A stretch of 64,000 nt of DNA from Cornus controversa (lineage: Eukaryota; Streptophyta; Magnoliopsida; Cornales; Cornaceae). Shown here one piece after another: positions 38,525-43,925 of this stretch. The number at the start of each line of letters is the position of its first letter. Positions within the stretch are counted from its first letter, which is position 1. The stretch is taken from the NCBI GenBank assembly GCA_026545225.1, contig CM048851.1, positions 30,937,956 through 31,001,955 on the forward strand, written 5' to 3'. The translations under genes and the position numbers were made by a program. Below the pieces are notes generated by a model. That model saw nothing but the letters and a program-made list of their open reading frames with translations. It ran no database searches and was not told where the DNA came from.

Positions 38525-41093
38525 CGAGAAGAGTTGTACTTGTCTTGGGTCTTGTAGAATGCTATCAACAATCACCATTGGCTTAGGATTAGGTGGCAAT
38601 CAGGAACCACCATATCTTAGGGCATGTTTGTTCGTTTCTTCATTTGGCGTTTTCTTCATTACTCCTAAAACTTATCCATGGCTAATCTATTCATCAAACA
38701 TCTACCAAACATTATCCACCAACTAGCTCTCATTTCGAACCATAGGCTCAAAGCCAACCCAAGTTCCCAACCATGGCTTCACTTCCCCGGACCCACCACA
38801 AGTTGCACTTTTGTCTTCATCTAGATCTCTCACAGCAAGAGACTCCCACATCAAGTGCTTTAGGCCACAATAATTTTCTTTCAAGACTTCGCAGTAACGT
38901 GATCCAAGGAACATCTTTAAAACAGATGATGATCACATATTCTGTAATGACTGTAAATCACAATAATATGTTTTTCCTGTTATTTGATACAATTTTTCGA
39001 AGGCTAGATGATAAAGGGCACAAGATTTGAGATTATTAGGTTTTAATATCGGATCATAGTTTTTGGGTCGGGTCGAACCAAATTCTAATTGTTAGGAGTC
39101 AAATATGAATTTACTCGATTTCTTAACAACAAAACCATCTGTGCCTTAAAAAAAAGGGGGATCATCAGGTTGGATGCGGATTTACCCGCCTATTTAATAC
39201 CTAACCCGTTTACGACCCGTCACAAACAGGTTGTTAACAGATTATGACCCGTTAATAACCTGCACATTTATAACCCATTACTAACCCACCCATTTGTAAT
39301 CCCTATCTCTTTACTTTCATTTGTGCTCATTTGATTTAGGGTTGCAAAAGAACCAAGTTAAGCCGATCTTGAGTCTATTCAGGCTCAATTCATTCATTTC
39401 TGAACTCGGCTCGAGATCGTCGCAAGCTTGAAAAGTTGAGCTTGGGTTGGTTCATCATTATTTTGTAAAGCTCAGCCCCGACTCGTTTAATAATAAAAGT
39501 CATTCAAGCTCAATGAGCTCATGTTCAACATCATTTTGGTTCGTTATTTATGCGAGCCTACACAAGCCTATGTTTATGAGCTTACGTTCATGAACCTATA
39601 CAAACCTATGTTTATGAACGTGTTCACGAGTCTATGTTCAAGAACATATACAAGCCTACACGACCTTATGTTCACGAGTCTAGACGAGCCAGCCCAATAT
39701 TGTTCAGGATCGACTTGTAAACTAAACGAACCTAGAAATTGAGCTCAAGCTCAGCTCGTTTGCTTAACGAACGAGCCCAAGTTGAGCCTTAGAGGAGCAA
39801 AAGAACAAGTCGGTTCATTTGTAGCCCTGATCTAATTATATCTCTTTATATTTTCATTTGTGCAAATTAAAATACTTCTTTATATGTCTACTTGATTATC
39901 AATTGCTTATATTGTCTTCATCTTTATTTGATTATCATTAAGGGCAAAAATATAATCGAATTAATTCGTATTGTTTGTCGAAGACCCAATTCACCCCCCT
40001 CTTGGGTCATGCTTGGGTAACAATGTACCAAACTCATTCTCATTCAACAGAAATATCTTACATTTCGTTAGAAAAAATGCATTAGAAAATCCAAAGCAAT
40101 GATCATAAGTAAGAAAAGGGCATATATAGATGGCTATGAAATGTAGCCTAGTGACTTTTAAATGATATTAAATAAGGATAGTTAGGAACACTTGTATTAA
40201 TATGTATGGAACTATGGAGAAAGGTGAGCCGCAATAAAACATTAACAGAGGAGCCTAACAGATAAATTACTAAAATGTATTGAGAAAGATGAGCCACAAT
40301 GATTCATTAACAAAGGAGTCAAACAAATAAATTATACCAAAAAAAAAAAGGGAAAATGATGATGCAACCATCAAAAAAAAAATCAAGGTCTTGACTGTCT
40401 GTGTACTTTGACAAAGCATGTAACTTACCCCCCAAAAAAAATGGAAGCATGTAATTGAGAGCTCCCAACTATTTACACCATGAGCTTACCTGTCCAACTA
40501 TGTTATTTTTCAGTACATTAAGTACCATTTACTAATGCTCCGTTTGGTTGCAAGGATCGAAAAATGGGTTGGAAGGGAGAAGGGGAGGGATGGATGAGAC
40601 ACCGTAGGGAAGGGTAACATACCCAAATCTTCTGTTAGACGCATTTTGTCCAACTATGTTATTTTTCAATACATTAAGTACCATTTACTAATGTCAACTG
40701 TGCACGTGAACAGTCAATCCAACCATAGTCACTATAAATTGAAACATACCCAGTTCCAGTTTTGGGGTGAATACAACATTCTGCTATTAGCAGATATAAA
40801 CCGTAAAGTAAACCTCTGTTGAGACGCACAAGTGCATCAATTCAACAAAAAAAATTCAATTCGAGAAATCGCCCAAATAAACACTGGCTGATCAAATACA
40901 TTCATACACTACATACGTAGAAATATATATACACACATATACGGCATGCAAAGTTACCTTTTTCGAGGAACGAGTACTTGTCGAGAGCAACAGCGCTTTT
41001 GGATTTGTAATTAAACCTACCAGAGACCACTTCGGGAAGCTCGTCCTCTTCTTTGAAATCGAAAACTTCGAAGCTTTTACAAGTGCTGCTCAT
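5289..41093 (-). CDS. ULP2-like SUMO protease gene (peptidase C48), 12 exons, 3' end not in window
   Basis: This is a SUMO-specific cysteine protease of the plant ULP2 (SENP6/7-like) class, which removes SUMO from nuclear proteins. Exons on the minus strand: 41093-40958, 32298-31970, 31887-31800, 31689-31640, 28278-28081, 27983-27908, 22774-22666, 18715-18647, 8487-8356, 5820-5620, 5525-5470 and 5382-5289. Phases agree at every junction, giving 512 codons plus two bases. The N-terminal 350 residues are acidic and Ser-rich. The protease domain begins near residue 355 with [20 protein letters not shown]. The catalytic His is about residue 465 (in [14 protein letters not shown]) and the catalytic Asp about residue 498 (in [11 protein letters not shown]). 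The catalytic Cys exon is not visible. Ten introns are GT-AG. The intron after exon 11 appears to use a GC donor. Introns of 2.5-10 kb are packed with transposons. Family assignment rests on recognised motifs rather than a search. Confidence 0.88.
5470..5525 (-). CDS. ULP2-like protease, exon 11 (catalytic His)
   Basis: It encodes [18 protein letters not shown]. The His before Trp is the catalytic His of the C48 triad. The acceptor is gccag at 5526. The exon must end at 5470 to keep the frame, and the intron then begins gcacgt, a GC-AG intron. Confidence 0.88.
5620..5820 (-). CDS. ULP2-like protease, exon 10
   Basis: It encodes [58 protein letters not shown] and DYIFIPVNF(N). Acceptor ggcag at 5821, donor gtaag at 5619. 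The final AA plus T from exon 11 makes Asn. [20 protein letters not shown] is diagnostic of plant ULP2 proteases. Confidence 0.93.
6190..6420. repeat. Fragment of a hAT-type MITE (ACCTGTCAATGGAT family)
   Basis: It starts ACCTGTCAATGGATCGAATTT and continues with GATCTGAAA and TCCAATCC-type words. This is the same kind of end as the bounded MITE at 17130-17663 seen on its opposite strand. The right end is lost and no target duplication is visible. It lies in the intron between exons 9 and 10. Confidence 0.45.
6827..6866. repeat. (TC)n(TA)n microsatellite
   Basis: Compound dinucleotide repeat inside the 2.5-kb intron between exons 9 and 10. Confidence 0.9.
7520..7965 (+). mobile_element. LINE 3' fragment (zinc-binding RT domain)
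   Basis: In broken frames it reads [20 protein letters not shown], then [27 protein letters not shown], then SLVEHK-like words. This is the C-terminal zf-RVT region of plant L1-type LINE ORF2, where a fuller copy at 15625 reads [20 protein letters not shown]. Stops and frame changes are several. It is an old, truncated insertion in the exon 9-10 intron. Confidence 0.7.
8190..8262 (-). mobile_element. Possible SINE head (tRNA-like A and B boxes)
   Basis: The minus strand reads GGTTGTAGCCCAGTGGTATC (A-box-like) and, about 40 bases on, AGGGTTCTCCTTCTC (B-box-like). The spacing suits a tRNA-derived SINE. Its 3' boundary was not resolved and the B box deviates from GGTTCRANYCC, so this call is tentative. 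Confidence 0.4.
8356..8487 (-). CDS. ULP2-like protease, exon 9 (start of C48 domain)
   Basis: It encodes [20 protein letters not shown], then [20 protein letters not shown] and FYI. This is the highly conserved opening of the ULP protease fold, where LQP--FVND--IDFY forms the SUMO-binding face. Acceptor ttgcag at 8488, donor gtatgt at 8355. Confidence 0.93.
9267..9841. mobile_element. hAT-type MITE, 575 bp, with perfect 8-bp TSD
   Basis: The ends are AAGGGATGGCAA and TTGCCATCCCTA, inverted. They are flanked by GTTCAGGT at 9259-9266 and 9842-9849, a perfect 8-bp target duplication typical of hAT elements. Subterminal regions are rich in CCCCGCCCCG and CGGGGCGGGG words in opposite orientation. 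There is no transposase. It sits in the 10-kb intron between exons 8 and 9. Confidence 0.92.
11404..11600 (+). repeat. Imperfect short repeats in LTR A (CCGGTAAAGG words)
   Basis: AATCCGGTAAAGG-type words recur at least five times at spacings of about 30-60 bases, alternating with GGAGCC or GAACCC. It is a diverged minisatellite inside the solo LTR. Confidence 0.7.
12255..12482 (+). repeat. Copy-specific short repeat array in LTR A (TTCGATCATGCGAAA)
   Basis: About eight variants of TTCGAT(C/T)(A/G)TGCGAA lie between 12255 and 12482, some 400-600 bases from the LTR 3' end. The motif is absent from the related LTRs in this window, which carry unrelated repeats at the matching place. Confidence 0.75.
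13303..16215 (+). mobile_element. 5'-truncated L1-type LINE with poly(A) and short TSD
   Basis: Only the part of ORF2 after the endonuclease is present. In successive frames one sees [10 protein letters not shown], then RT segments ([25 protein letters not shown] with the YADD catalytic centre near 14600; [23 protein letters not shown]), then the zinc-binding segment near 15625-15830 ([20 protein letters not shown] ... WCCICKK ... [16 protein letters not shown]). The reading frame is broken by several in-frame stops (for example after FVHQN near 13948 and after RADL near 14063) and frame changes. It ends in ATTACTTATC plus 14 A. TTAATGATG (13294-13302) and TCAATGATG (16216-16224) form an 8/9 target duplication. 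Confidence 0.9.
17130..17663. mobile_element. hAT-type MITE, 534 bp, 8-bp TSD (7/8)
   Basis: The ends are TAGACCTGAATTCGG and, complemented, TGGGCCTGTCAATGG. They are flanked by CTTGTACC (17122-17129) and CTTGTAGC (17664-17671). Subterminal regions are dense in GATCCAATCC-type words. No coding capacity. It lies in the intron between exons 8 and 9. Confidence 0.85.
18038..18114 (-). mobile_element. 77-bp LINE/SINE 3'-end insertion with 11-bp TSD
   Basis: On the minus strand it reads TTGGGATGCGTCCCCCGTTT, then GGGCGCTTTTTAATGAAT, ending in ATTATC plus an A-run. That is the 3' terminus of the LINE seen at 13303-16215. CATTAAATATA is duplicated exactly at 18027-18037 and 18115-18125. It is a severely 5'-truncated retroposition product. 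Confidence 0.82.
18647..18715 (-). CDS. ULP2-like protease, exon 8
   Basis: It encodes (D)[22 protein letters not shown](N), the linker just before the protease domain. Acceptor attag at 18716, donor gtgagt at 18646. The terminal AA joins the first base of exon 9 to give Asn. Confidence 0.8.
18938..18966. repeat. (TA)n microsatellite
   Basis: AT dinucleotide run in the intron between exons 7 and 8. Nothing else is recognisable from 18716 to about 21300, except a possible LINE-tail trace near 20010. Confidence 0.85.
21309..21797 (-). mobile_element. Solo LTR, 489 bp, Copia-like, perfect 5-bp TSD
   Basis: Read on the minus strand it begins TGTTGGGAATTGTGTCTC, has a TATAAATAG box, and ends TTTGTCGCAACA. 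CAATC is duplicated exactly at 21304-21308 and 21798-21802. The LTR contains the CGAACCACGTTATATCTTG word common near the 3' end of plant Copia LTRs. No internal sequence remains. Confidence 0.9.
21850..22260 (+). mobile_element. LTR of a Copia-like element (411 bp) with primer-binding site
   Basis: It begins TGTTAAGTTGTGGCCCGAG and ends TTTTTACAACA. It is followed at 22264 by TGATATCAAAGC, which resembles the tRNA-iMet primer site, so a little internal sequence survives. It is homologous to the minus-strand solo LTR at 32502-32885 (shared ATGGGCTTTGTGTG, GCTAGGGTTTGG and CCACGTAAAT words). The rest of the element is not recognisable downstream. Confidence 0.75.
22666..22774 (-). CDS. ULP2-like protease, exon 7
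   Basis: It encodes [20 protein letters not shown] followed by [16 protein letters not shown], matching the family pattern I--LKF-VVD--WY-K-E-I-SL--KY---W. Acceptor tccag at 22775, donor gtgagt at 22665, phase 1 in and phase 2 out. Confidence 0.85.
23798..24197 (+). mobile_element. Complete TRIM retroelement, 400 bp, perfect 5-bp TSD
   Basis: Two related direct repeats, 23798-23952 (begins TGTGACGTCCCACATCGC, ends GTCGTGACA) and 24052-24197 (begins TATGACATCCCACAACGC, ends GTTGCGACA), enclose 99 bp. The internal part ends in a purine tract (AAGAGGGGGTGA) just before the right repeat, as a polypurine tract should. CCCAT is duplicated exactly at 23793-23797 and 24198-24202. It is non-coding and of a widespread plant TRIM type with CCCACATCG near the LTR start. 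The repeats differ at many positions, so it is old. It lies in the intron between exons 6 and 7. Confidence 0.9.
24417..24617. mobile_element. MITE, about 200 bp, with GATATTRGCAYTCCAC ends
   Basis: The inverted ends TGATATTAGCACTCCAC and GTGGAATGCCAATATCA agree at about 15 of 17 positions. The interior is non-coding. The terminal word is common to Mutator-like MITEs of plants, but no target duplication was identified. Confidence 0.65.
24618..27907. other. Intron between exons 6 and 7, right part, mostly unrecognised
   Basis: It holds a (TA)n run at 25729-25753 and a compound (CT)n(AC)n run at 27366-27402. A short trace of a LINE 3' end is possible near 25360-25395 (GGGGATCGCATCCCA plus an A-run). 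The GC-richer stretch 26550-27360 looks like old LTR material but no ends could be set. Confidence 0.4.
27908..27983 (-). CDS. ULP2-like protease, exon 6
   Basis: It encodes [20 protein letters not shown] and VHGTS, continuing the pre-protease region (family pattern AMIKLRV). Acceptor tttag at 27984, donor gtgaac at 27907, phase 0 in and phase 1 out. Confidence 0.8.
28081..28278 (-). CDS. ULP2-like protease, exon 5
   Basis: It encodes 66 residues: [20 protein letters not shown], then a segment with [12 protein letters not shown], then [20 protein letters not shown]. This is the conserved region before the protease domain in plant ULP2 (family pattern V-PD-VVYKD ... LTFS--CI ... W--EDII-I-SQ). 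Acceptor ggcag at 28279, donor gtgagt at 28080, phase 0 on both sides. Confidence 0.85.
28850..28943. repeat. Fragment of a hAT-type MITE
   Basis: The right end reads CCCATTGTCATCCCTATT, whose complement AATAGGGATGACAATGGG is a typical hAT MITE terminus. GGGATGG and CCATCCC words are mirrored inside it. The left boundary is unclear. The rest of the 28279-31639 intron shows nothing recognisable. Confidence 0.4.
31640..31689 (-). CDS. ULP2-like protease, exon 4 (50 nt)
   Basis: It encodes (V)[16 protein letters not shown]. The acceptor is tttcag at 31690 and the donor gtaata at 31639. It enters in phase 1 and leaves in phase 0, which fits both neighbours. Confidence 0.7.
31800..31887 (-). CDS. 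ULP2-like protease, exon 3
   Basis: A Ser-rich segment that reads [18 protein letters not shown] and continues [12 protein letters not shown]. The acceptor is attgcag at 31888 and the donor gtatgt at 31799. It is 88 bases long, phase 0 in and phase 1 out. Confidence 0.75.
31970..32298 (-). CDS. ULP2-like protease, exon 2
   Basis: It encodes about 109 residues, starting [17 protein letters not shown] and containing [10 protein letters not shown], an acidic low-complexity segment. The acceptor is tttccag at 32299. The donor is placed after AGT (gtactt at 31969) because that gives phase 0, which fits exon 3. A second GT four bases upstream is possible but breaks the frame. The 5' end of this exon is duplicated upstream in intron 1. 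Confidence 0.75.
32502..32885 (-). mobile_element. Solo LTR, 384 bp, Copia-like, perfect 5-bp TSD
   Basis: On the minus strand it begins TGTGATATTGTGGCCCG and ends TTTGCTGTGACA. TCCTC is duplicated exactly at 32497-32501 and 32886-32890. It belongs to the same family as the LTR at 21850-22260. It landed inside the tandem exon/SINE array of intron 1. Confidence 0.9.
33146..33174. repeat. (CTC)n microsatellite
   Basis: A pure trinucleotide run at the end of the second tandem copy. It sits where the SINE head has TTTTTTCCTCGTCC, so it probably grew from that sequence. Confidence 0.9.
33376..33573 (+). mobile_element. tRNA-derived SINE, about 200 bp
   Basis: The head has an A-box-like CTTAACTAGTGGC at 33386-33398 and a B box GGTTCAAGTCC at 33430-33440. 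The body is non-coding and the 3' end reads CTTACTTATCAAAAAAT. The B box together with a body and A-rich tail separates it from a true tRNA gene: there is no cloverleaf and no anticodon arm. The 3' end matches that of the LINE at 13303-16215. Confidence 0.78.
33840..33955 (+). repeat. Possible RTE-type LINE 3' relic
   Basis: GGATTCATGTAGCCGACTCC followed by ATGCTTAATAAAAGG resembles the conserved 3' terminus of plant RTE LINEs (ATGTAGCCGACCCC ... AAAGGCTT). It is short and diverged, and no target duplication was found. Confidence 0.4.
34489..36599. mobile_element. Non-autonomous DNA transposon, 2.1 kb, with long TIRs
   Basis: The left end GGGTGTATTCAATTAGGATT and the complement of the right end (GGGTGTATTCAATTAAGATT) match over about 35 bases. 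Subterminal regions on both sides repeat CTTTCATGGATTT or ATAAAAGTYTGGATTGAATAC words, as in Mutator-like elements. A target duplication is not clear: the flanking 9-mers agree at only about 5 positions. The interior shows no transposase. Confidence 0.7.
34688..34787. mobile_element. Stowaway MITE, 100 bp, TA target duplication
   Basis: CTCCCTCTGCCCCATAATAT and its near-perfect complement at the right end (ATATTATGGGACGGAGGGAG) form a hairpin over almost the full length. TA flanks both sides (34686-34687 and 34788-34789), the signature of Tc1/mariner-type Stowaway MITEs. It is nested in the 2.1-kb DNA transposon. Confidence 0.93.
36584..37036. repeat. 151-bp tandem triplication spanning a transposon end, LTR and LINE tail
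   Basis: Units at 36584-36734, 36735-36885 and 36886-37036 each run from TTAATTGAATACACCCTCC (end of the DNA transposon) through LTR sequence to CCTTGGGATGCGTCCCCCG and CTTG (start of a LINE tail). All units are exactly 151 bp and differ at only a few positions. Only the last continues into the complete LINE tail and A-run. Confidence 0.93.
37004..37073 (+). mobile_element. 70-bp LINE 3'-end insertion with 15-bp TSD
   Basis: TTGTGTTGTTCCTTGGGACA, then CGTCCCCCGCTTGAGCGC and CTTTACTTATC plus A-run. AAGAACTCGAACATT is duplicated exactly at 36989-37003 and 37074-37088. It carries the same 3' terminus as the LINE at 13303-16215 and was the template for the 151-bp triplication. Confidence 0.88.
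37985..39305. mobile_element. hAT-like element, 1.3 kb, carrying a captured gene fragment
   Basis: The ends TAGGGGTGGCAAAT and, complemented, TAGGGATTACAAAT agree at 11 of 14 positions. Both subterminal regions are dense in AACGGGTT, AACCCG and GACCCGT words, as usual in plant hAT elements. The flanking 8-mers do not match clearly. The interior holds a ZF-HD-like fragment (38190-38423, minus), an (AT)n(AG)n microsatellite at 38485-38524, and otherwise non-coding DNA. Confidence 0.6.
38190..38423 (-). pseudogene. ZF-HD / mini zinc finger gene fragment inside the hAT-like element
   Basis: One frame reads [20 protein letters not shown] followed by CGEFML. The adjacent frame continues with DALKCAACN, and GCNLHREL follows in the first frame. 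ZF-HD and MIF proteins have the order Y-EC-KNHA--GG-A-DGC-EFM ... LKCAACGCHRNFHR. So the Cys/His pattern of the dimerisation zinc finger is recognisable but split by a frameshift near 38345-38310 and by extra bases within the CAACGCHR segment. It is more GC-rich than its surroundings. There is no homeodomain. It is most likely a captured, decayed gene fragment, not a working gene. Confidence 0.65.
39337..39829. mobile_element. hAT-type MITE, 493 bp, imperfect 8-bp TSD
   Basis: The ends TAGGGTTGCAAAAGAACC and, complemented, CAGGGCTACAAATGAACC are inverted repeats. ATTTGATT (39329-39336) and ATCTAATT (39830-39837) agree at 6 of 8. The interior is a run of diverged TATGTTYATGARC and CACGAGTCTA words. 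It lies in the 3' part of the long LTR. Confidence 0.78.
40492..40693. repeat. 46-bp direct repeat flanking a 110-bp spacer
   Basis: GTCCAACTATGTTATTTTTC and the following 26 bases occur at 40492-40537 and again at 40648-40693 with one visible difference. The spacer starts CTCCGTTTGGTTGCAAGG, a word common at ends of plant MITEs. This is intron 1, close to exon 1. Confidence 0.85.
40958..41093 (-). CDS. ULP2-like protease, exon 1 (initiator Met)
   Basis: It encodes 45 residues beginning [18 protein letters not shown], an acidic N-terminus of the type seen in plant ULP2 proteins (FEVF-F-EEDE). The donor is G|gtaac at 40957. The exon ends in phase 1, and the next exon supplies TT to make Val. 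The ATG at 41093 is the first in frame after a leader with telo-box motifs. Confidence 0.85.
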
Positions 41094-41300
41094 TATATAT
41101 ACAAAGGGACGACAAGAACACAGAGATCAAAGGCCGAGATGCTCACGATCGAATACAATTGGTGATCGAATTAGGGTTTTGTGAACGTGACCATTTGTGG
41201 AGTACGAAAATTCTGAGAGTGAATTAGGGTTGATTTTAAAAGAAAAGGGGGTTTGGACTTTGGAGTTCTCGGACAGTGATTGATTATAAATAGATCGAAA
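41094..41300 (-). promoter_or_regulatory. Leader and core promoter of the ULP2-like gene
   Basis: Upstream of the ATG at 41093 the minus strand carries AAAACCCTAATTCG (about 41161-41180) and AACCCTAATTCAC (about 41220-41232), telo-box motifs frequent in leaders of plant housekeeping genes. CTATTTATAATC at about 41285-41296 could be the TATA element, putting transcription start near 41255-41260. No transcript evidence is available. Confidence 0.45.
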
Positions 41301-41529
41301 AGGAAGAGAGGATCGTAAAACGAAATTAAGGAGGAGAGAGAGAATGGGATTATCGAGCGCGTGGATTTGCAATGTCTTTTGAATGAAGGAGACTCGGAGT
41401 AAACGCCCCGTACGTAAAGTAAACGTCGACGAAAGTGAGGAGTTGGAATGGTAACCCACTTGCGACAAGGGCGCGTGAAAATTTGCAATGTTTTTCATCT
41501 TCCCAGTGGAGTTCATGAAGACTCCCAAG

Positions 41530-43080
41530 TCCTAAATCCTAATATTTCAAAATAATGGAAATAATAAATACCTTTCGAAAAATATATATAATTCAAAATA
41601 ATGGATTATCGATATCTCTTTAATTTTTTAAATATTATTTTTATACTATTATATTCACATTATTGTATTCACTCTTATAATTAAAGGATGATAATTTTAT
41701 AGCTATATATCGATTTGGAGGGTCGTGATAGTTTCGACCCTCCATTTCGATTAATTATCTATCAAATTGTTTTCTTCATAAAATAATTTAGACTTTTCAT
41801 ATTTTATGAAATTTATCAAATTGTTTTCTACAATTTTATTTGATAAGTTTTTTACTTCACTAGTTTAAAAATATTTCATTATTTACATTTATTAGTTTTG
41901 TTTAGTAATCAATATTTCTTAATACCATAGTAATTAATAAAAAGGGGCATTATACACAGTATAATACACATGCATACATATAATTAAAAAATATTATTTT
42001 TCATATAATTTTCAAACTTAATGAAAAATACTCGTATTTAGTTCAATCGTATAATACACATAATATTTTACGTATTATACATTATGAAAAACATTTCACT
42101 CACATTTTTCTTAGTTTACATTTAATAATTTTTTTAAAAATAATAATACTTTTTAAACAATGTGGAATTGTAGTAACATAATCATTTTATTTTACTAGTC
42201 AATAGAAAACTAATAGTTTTATATATGGTACTATGGTAGCCATAACTAGCTAGGTATTTGTTAAATGTTATAATGAATAATTTAATTATGTAATTATATG
42301 TACTTGCTAAAACTGTATATTAATGAGTGAGATAAAAAAAATAAAATATTATTTTTTTGGTAAGTAAAAAATAAGAGATCTAAGCAGATAAATACGAAAC
42401 TCTATATATGTTTTATAATATTTTTACAATCAAAAATTCATTATATCACACTTTTAGTTTGATTTAATATTGAGATATGATTGGAAAAAATAAGAAACAA
42501 GTATAAAAATAATAAATATTATAATATATAAATAGTACCATAATTTTATAATGGTTTTTTTATTAACATGTGTCTCTTTACAATTTACCTTTTTTTTTTT
42601 GTCAAATTTTTAATCATATTTTTTAAAGAACAAGTCGTACAATACTCGCATGTAACATGTACCATTTTTTTCCGTTCCATATTTTACCAACCATGCCTAA
42701 TAAAAAAAATTATTCTATTTTTTTGAGTTTTGAAACAAAGCTCTTGTACCATGCAATAAAATGCACTATACATGATACACAAATTGCGCAACGTACAAGT
42801 AGCACACATAAATAACAACAACAACAAAAGTTAAGGATTTTTCAAGAGAAATAATAAACTCAGACATATTAGGATCCAACTCTTGCGTGGTGCAAAAACA
42901 CCTGAGTTTAAATTTTATGTGAGATTTGTAAATTATTGCACTTGAATCTTCATGTATTAAAGGTGACCAAATTAGAAGAGTTCCTCAATTCAAACAAATA
43001 ATAATTAAAAAAAAAACACGAAAACACACAAATCATGATATTTCTTGTAATTTCCATAAACAACAAAGGCTAAATAAGAA
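41530..43080. other. AT-rich intergenic DNA
   Basis: Long runs of A and T with no convincing open frame, no element ends and no RNA gene that I can recognise. Confidence 0.6.
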
Positions 43081-43460
43081 TAAATACACAACATTTCACA
43101 TGTTAGTAAGTATTATTCTTATCTTCACGCGCACACATATATATATATATTTTAAAATTTACATAAAGCTCTTGAAGAGACTCAAACAGCCTGCCTTTTA
43201 TTTTAAAAAGTGAGGGGATGCAATAAGGCCACGGGCCTTATTGGTTTTTTATCTTCATACAAGTATGTATTAAATACACAACGTTTCACATGTTAGTAAG
43301 AATTATTCTTATCTTCACACGCACACATATATATATTTTTTTAAATTTACATAAAGCTCTTGAAGAGACTCAAACCGCCTACCTTTTATTTTTAAAAGTG
43401 AGGGGATGCAATAGGGCCACGGGCCTTGTTGGTTTTTTAACTTCATACAAGTATGTATTA
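43081..43460. repeat. 190-bp tandem duplication
   Basis: TAAATACACAACRTTTCACA starts both copies (43081 and 43271). They are about 95% alike, with a variable (TA)n run in each. Shared words include GAGGGGATGCAATARGGCCA and CTTCATACAAGTATGTATT. Confidence 0.92.
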
Positions 43461-43925
43461 AACTTTCTACTTTAATAAACTTGTCATTCAATAGTGTCAG
43501 GGACGGGGTGGATGCGATAATTAGAGGAAAAAATACTTTTCTCACTCTTGAGTGCTAATCTAGAAAGCACGAACACTTCTATTGGGGTGTTGTGGTAGTG
43601 TTGGACACACAGACAATGTTGGAATTTATTAACTCCCTCCAACCCGCTCAACAGTCGGCTCATGTTGAGAGTTAAATCCCTCATTTATCAGACAAAGTGG
43701 AAGCATCATCATTATATCAATAATCATATAAGCATATACGGAGATAACAATCAAACACATCTGCGCACTATACAATATTTTACATAGTACACCCAATTCT
43801 TGAGTTACATGCATGGAGAGAGATATTTCACTGTAATTGATACTATAATATATAACACGCGGAAAGCATATCTACCACACACTCTTTCGCTTTTTCTCTT
43901 GACATATTTTTTCCGAAATTATATA

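Larger units (their letters stand above)
34070..40022 (+). mobile_element. Long Copia-type (Sirevirus-like) LTR, split by nested insertions
   Basis: It begins TGTACGTCAACCCTAGG and ends GGGTAACA, with the CCAATTCACCCCCCTCTTGG word at about 39988, which is typical close to the 3' end of such LTRs. The LTR pieces are about 34070-34488, 36600-37984, 39306-39336 and 39830-40022. Between them lie a 2.1-kb DNA transposon, a 151-bp triplication and two hAT-like elements. Repeated AGTCGACTACTTT-type words lie at 37255-37400. No clear target duplication. Old, non-coding, in intron 1. Confidence 0.5.

Noticed and set aside
41127-41528. Minus-strand open frame of 133 codons just upstream of exon 1
   Set aside because: It overlaps the leader and promoter (telo-box and TATA-like words), is in another frame from the protease, and shows no family features.
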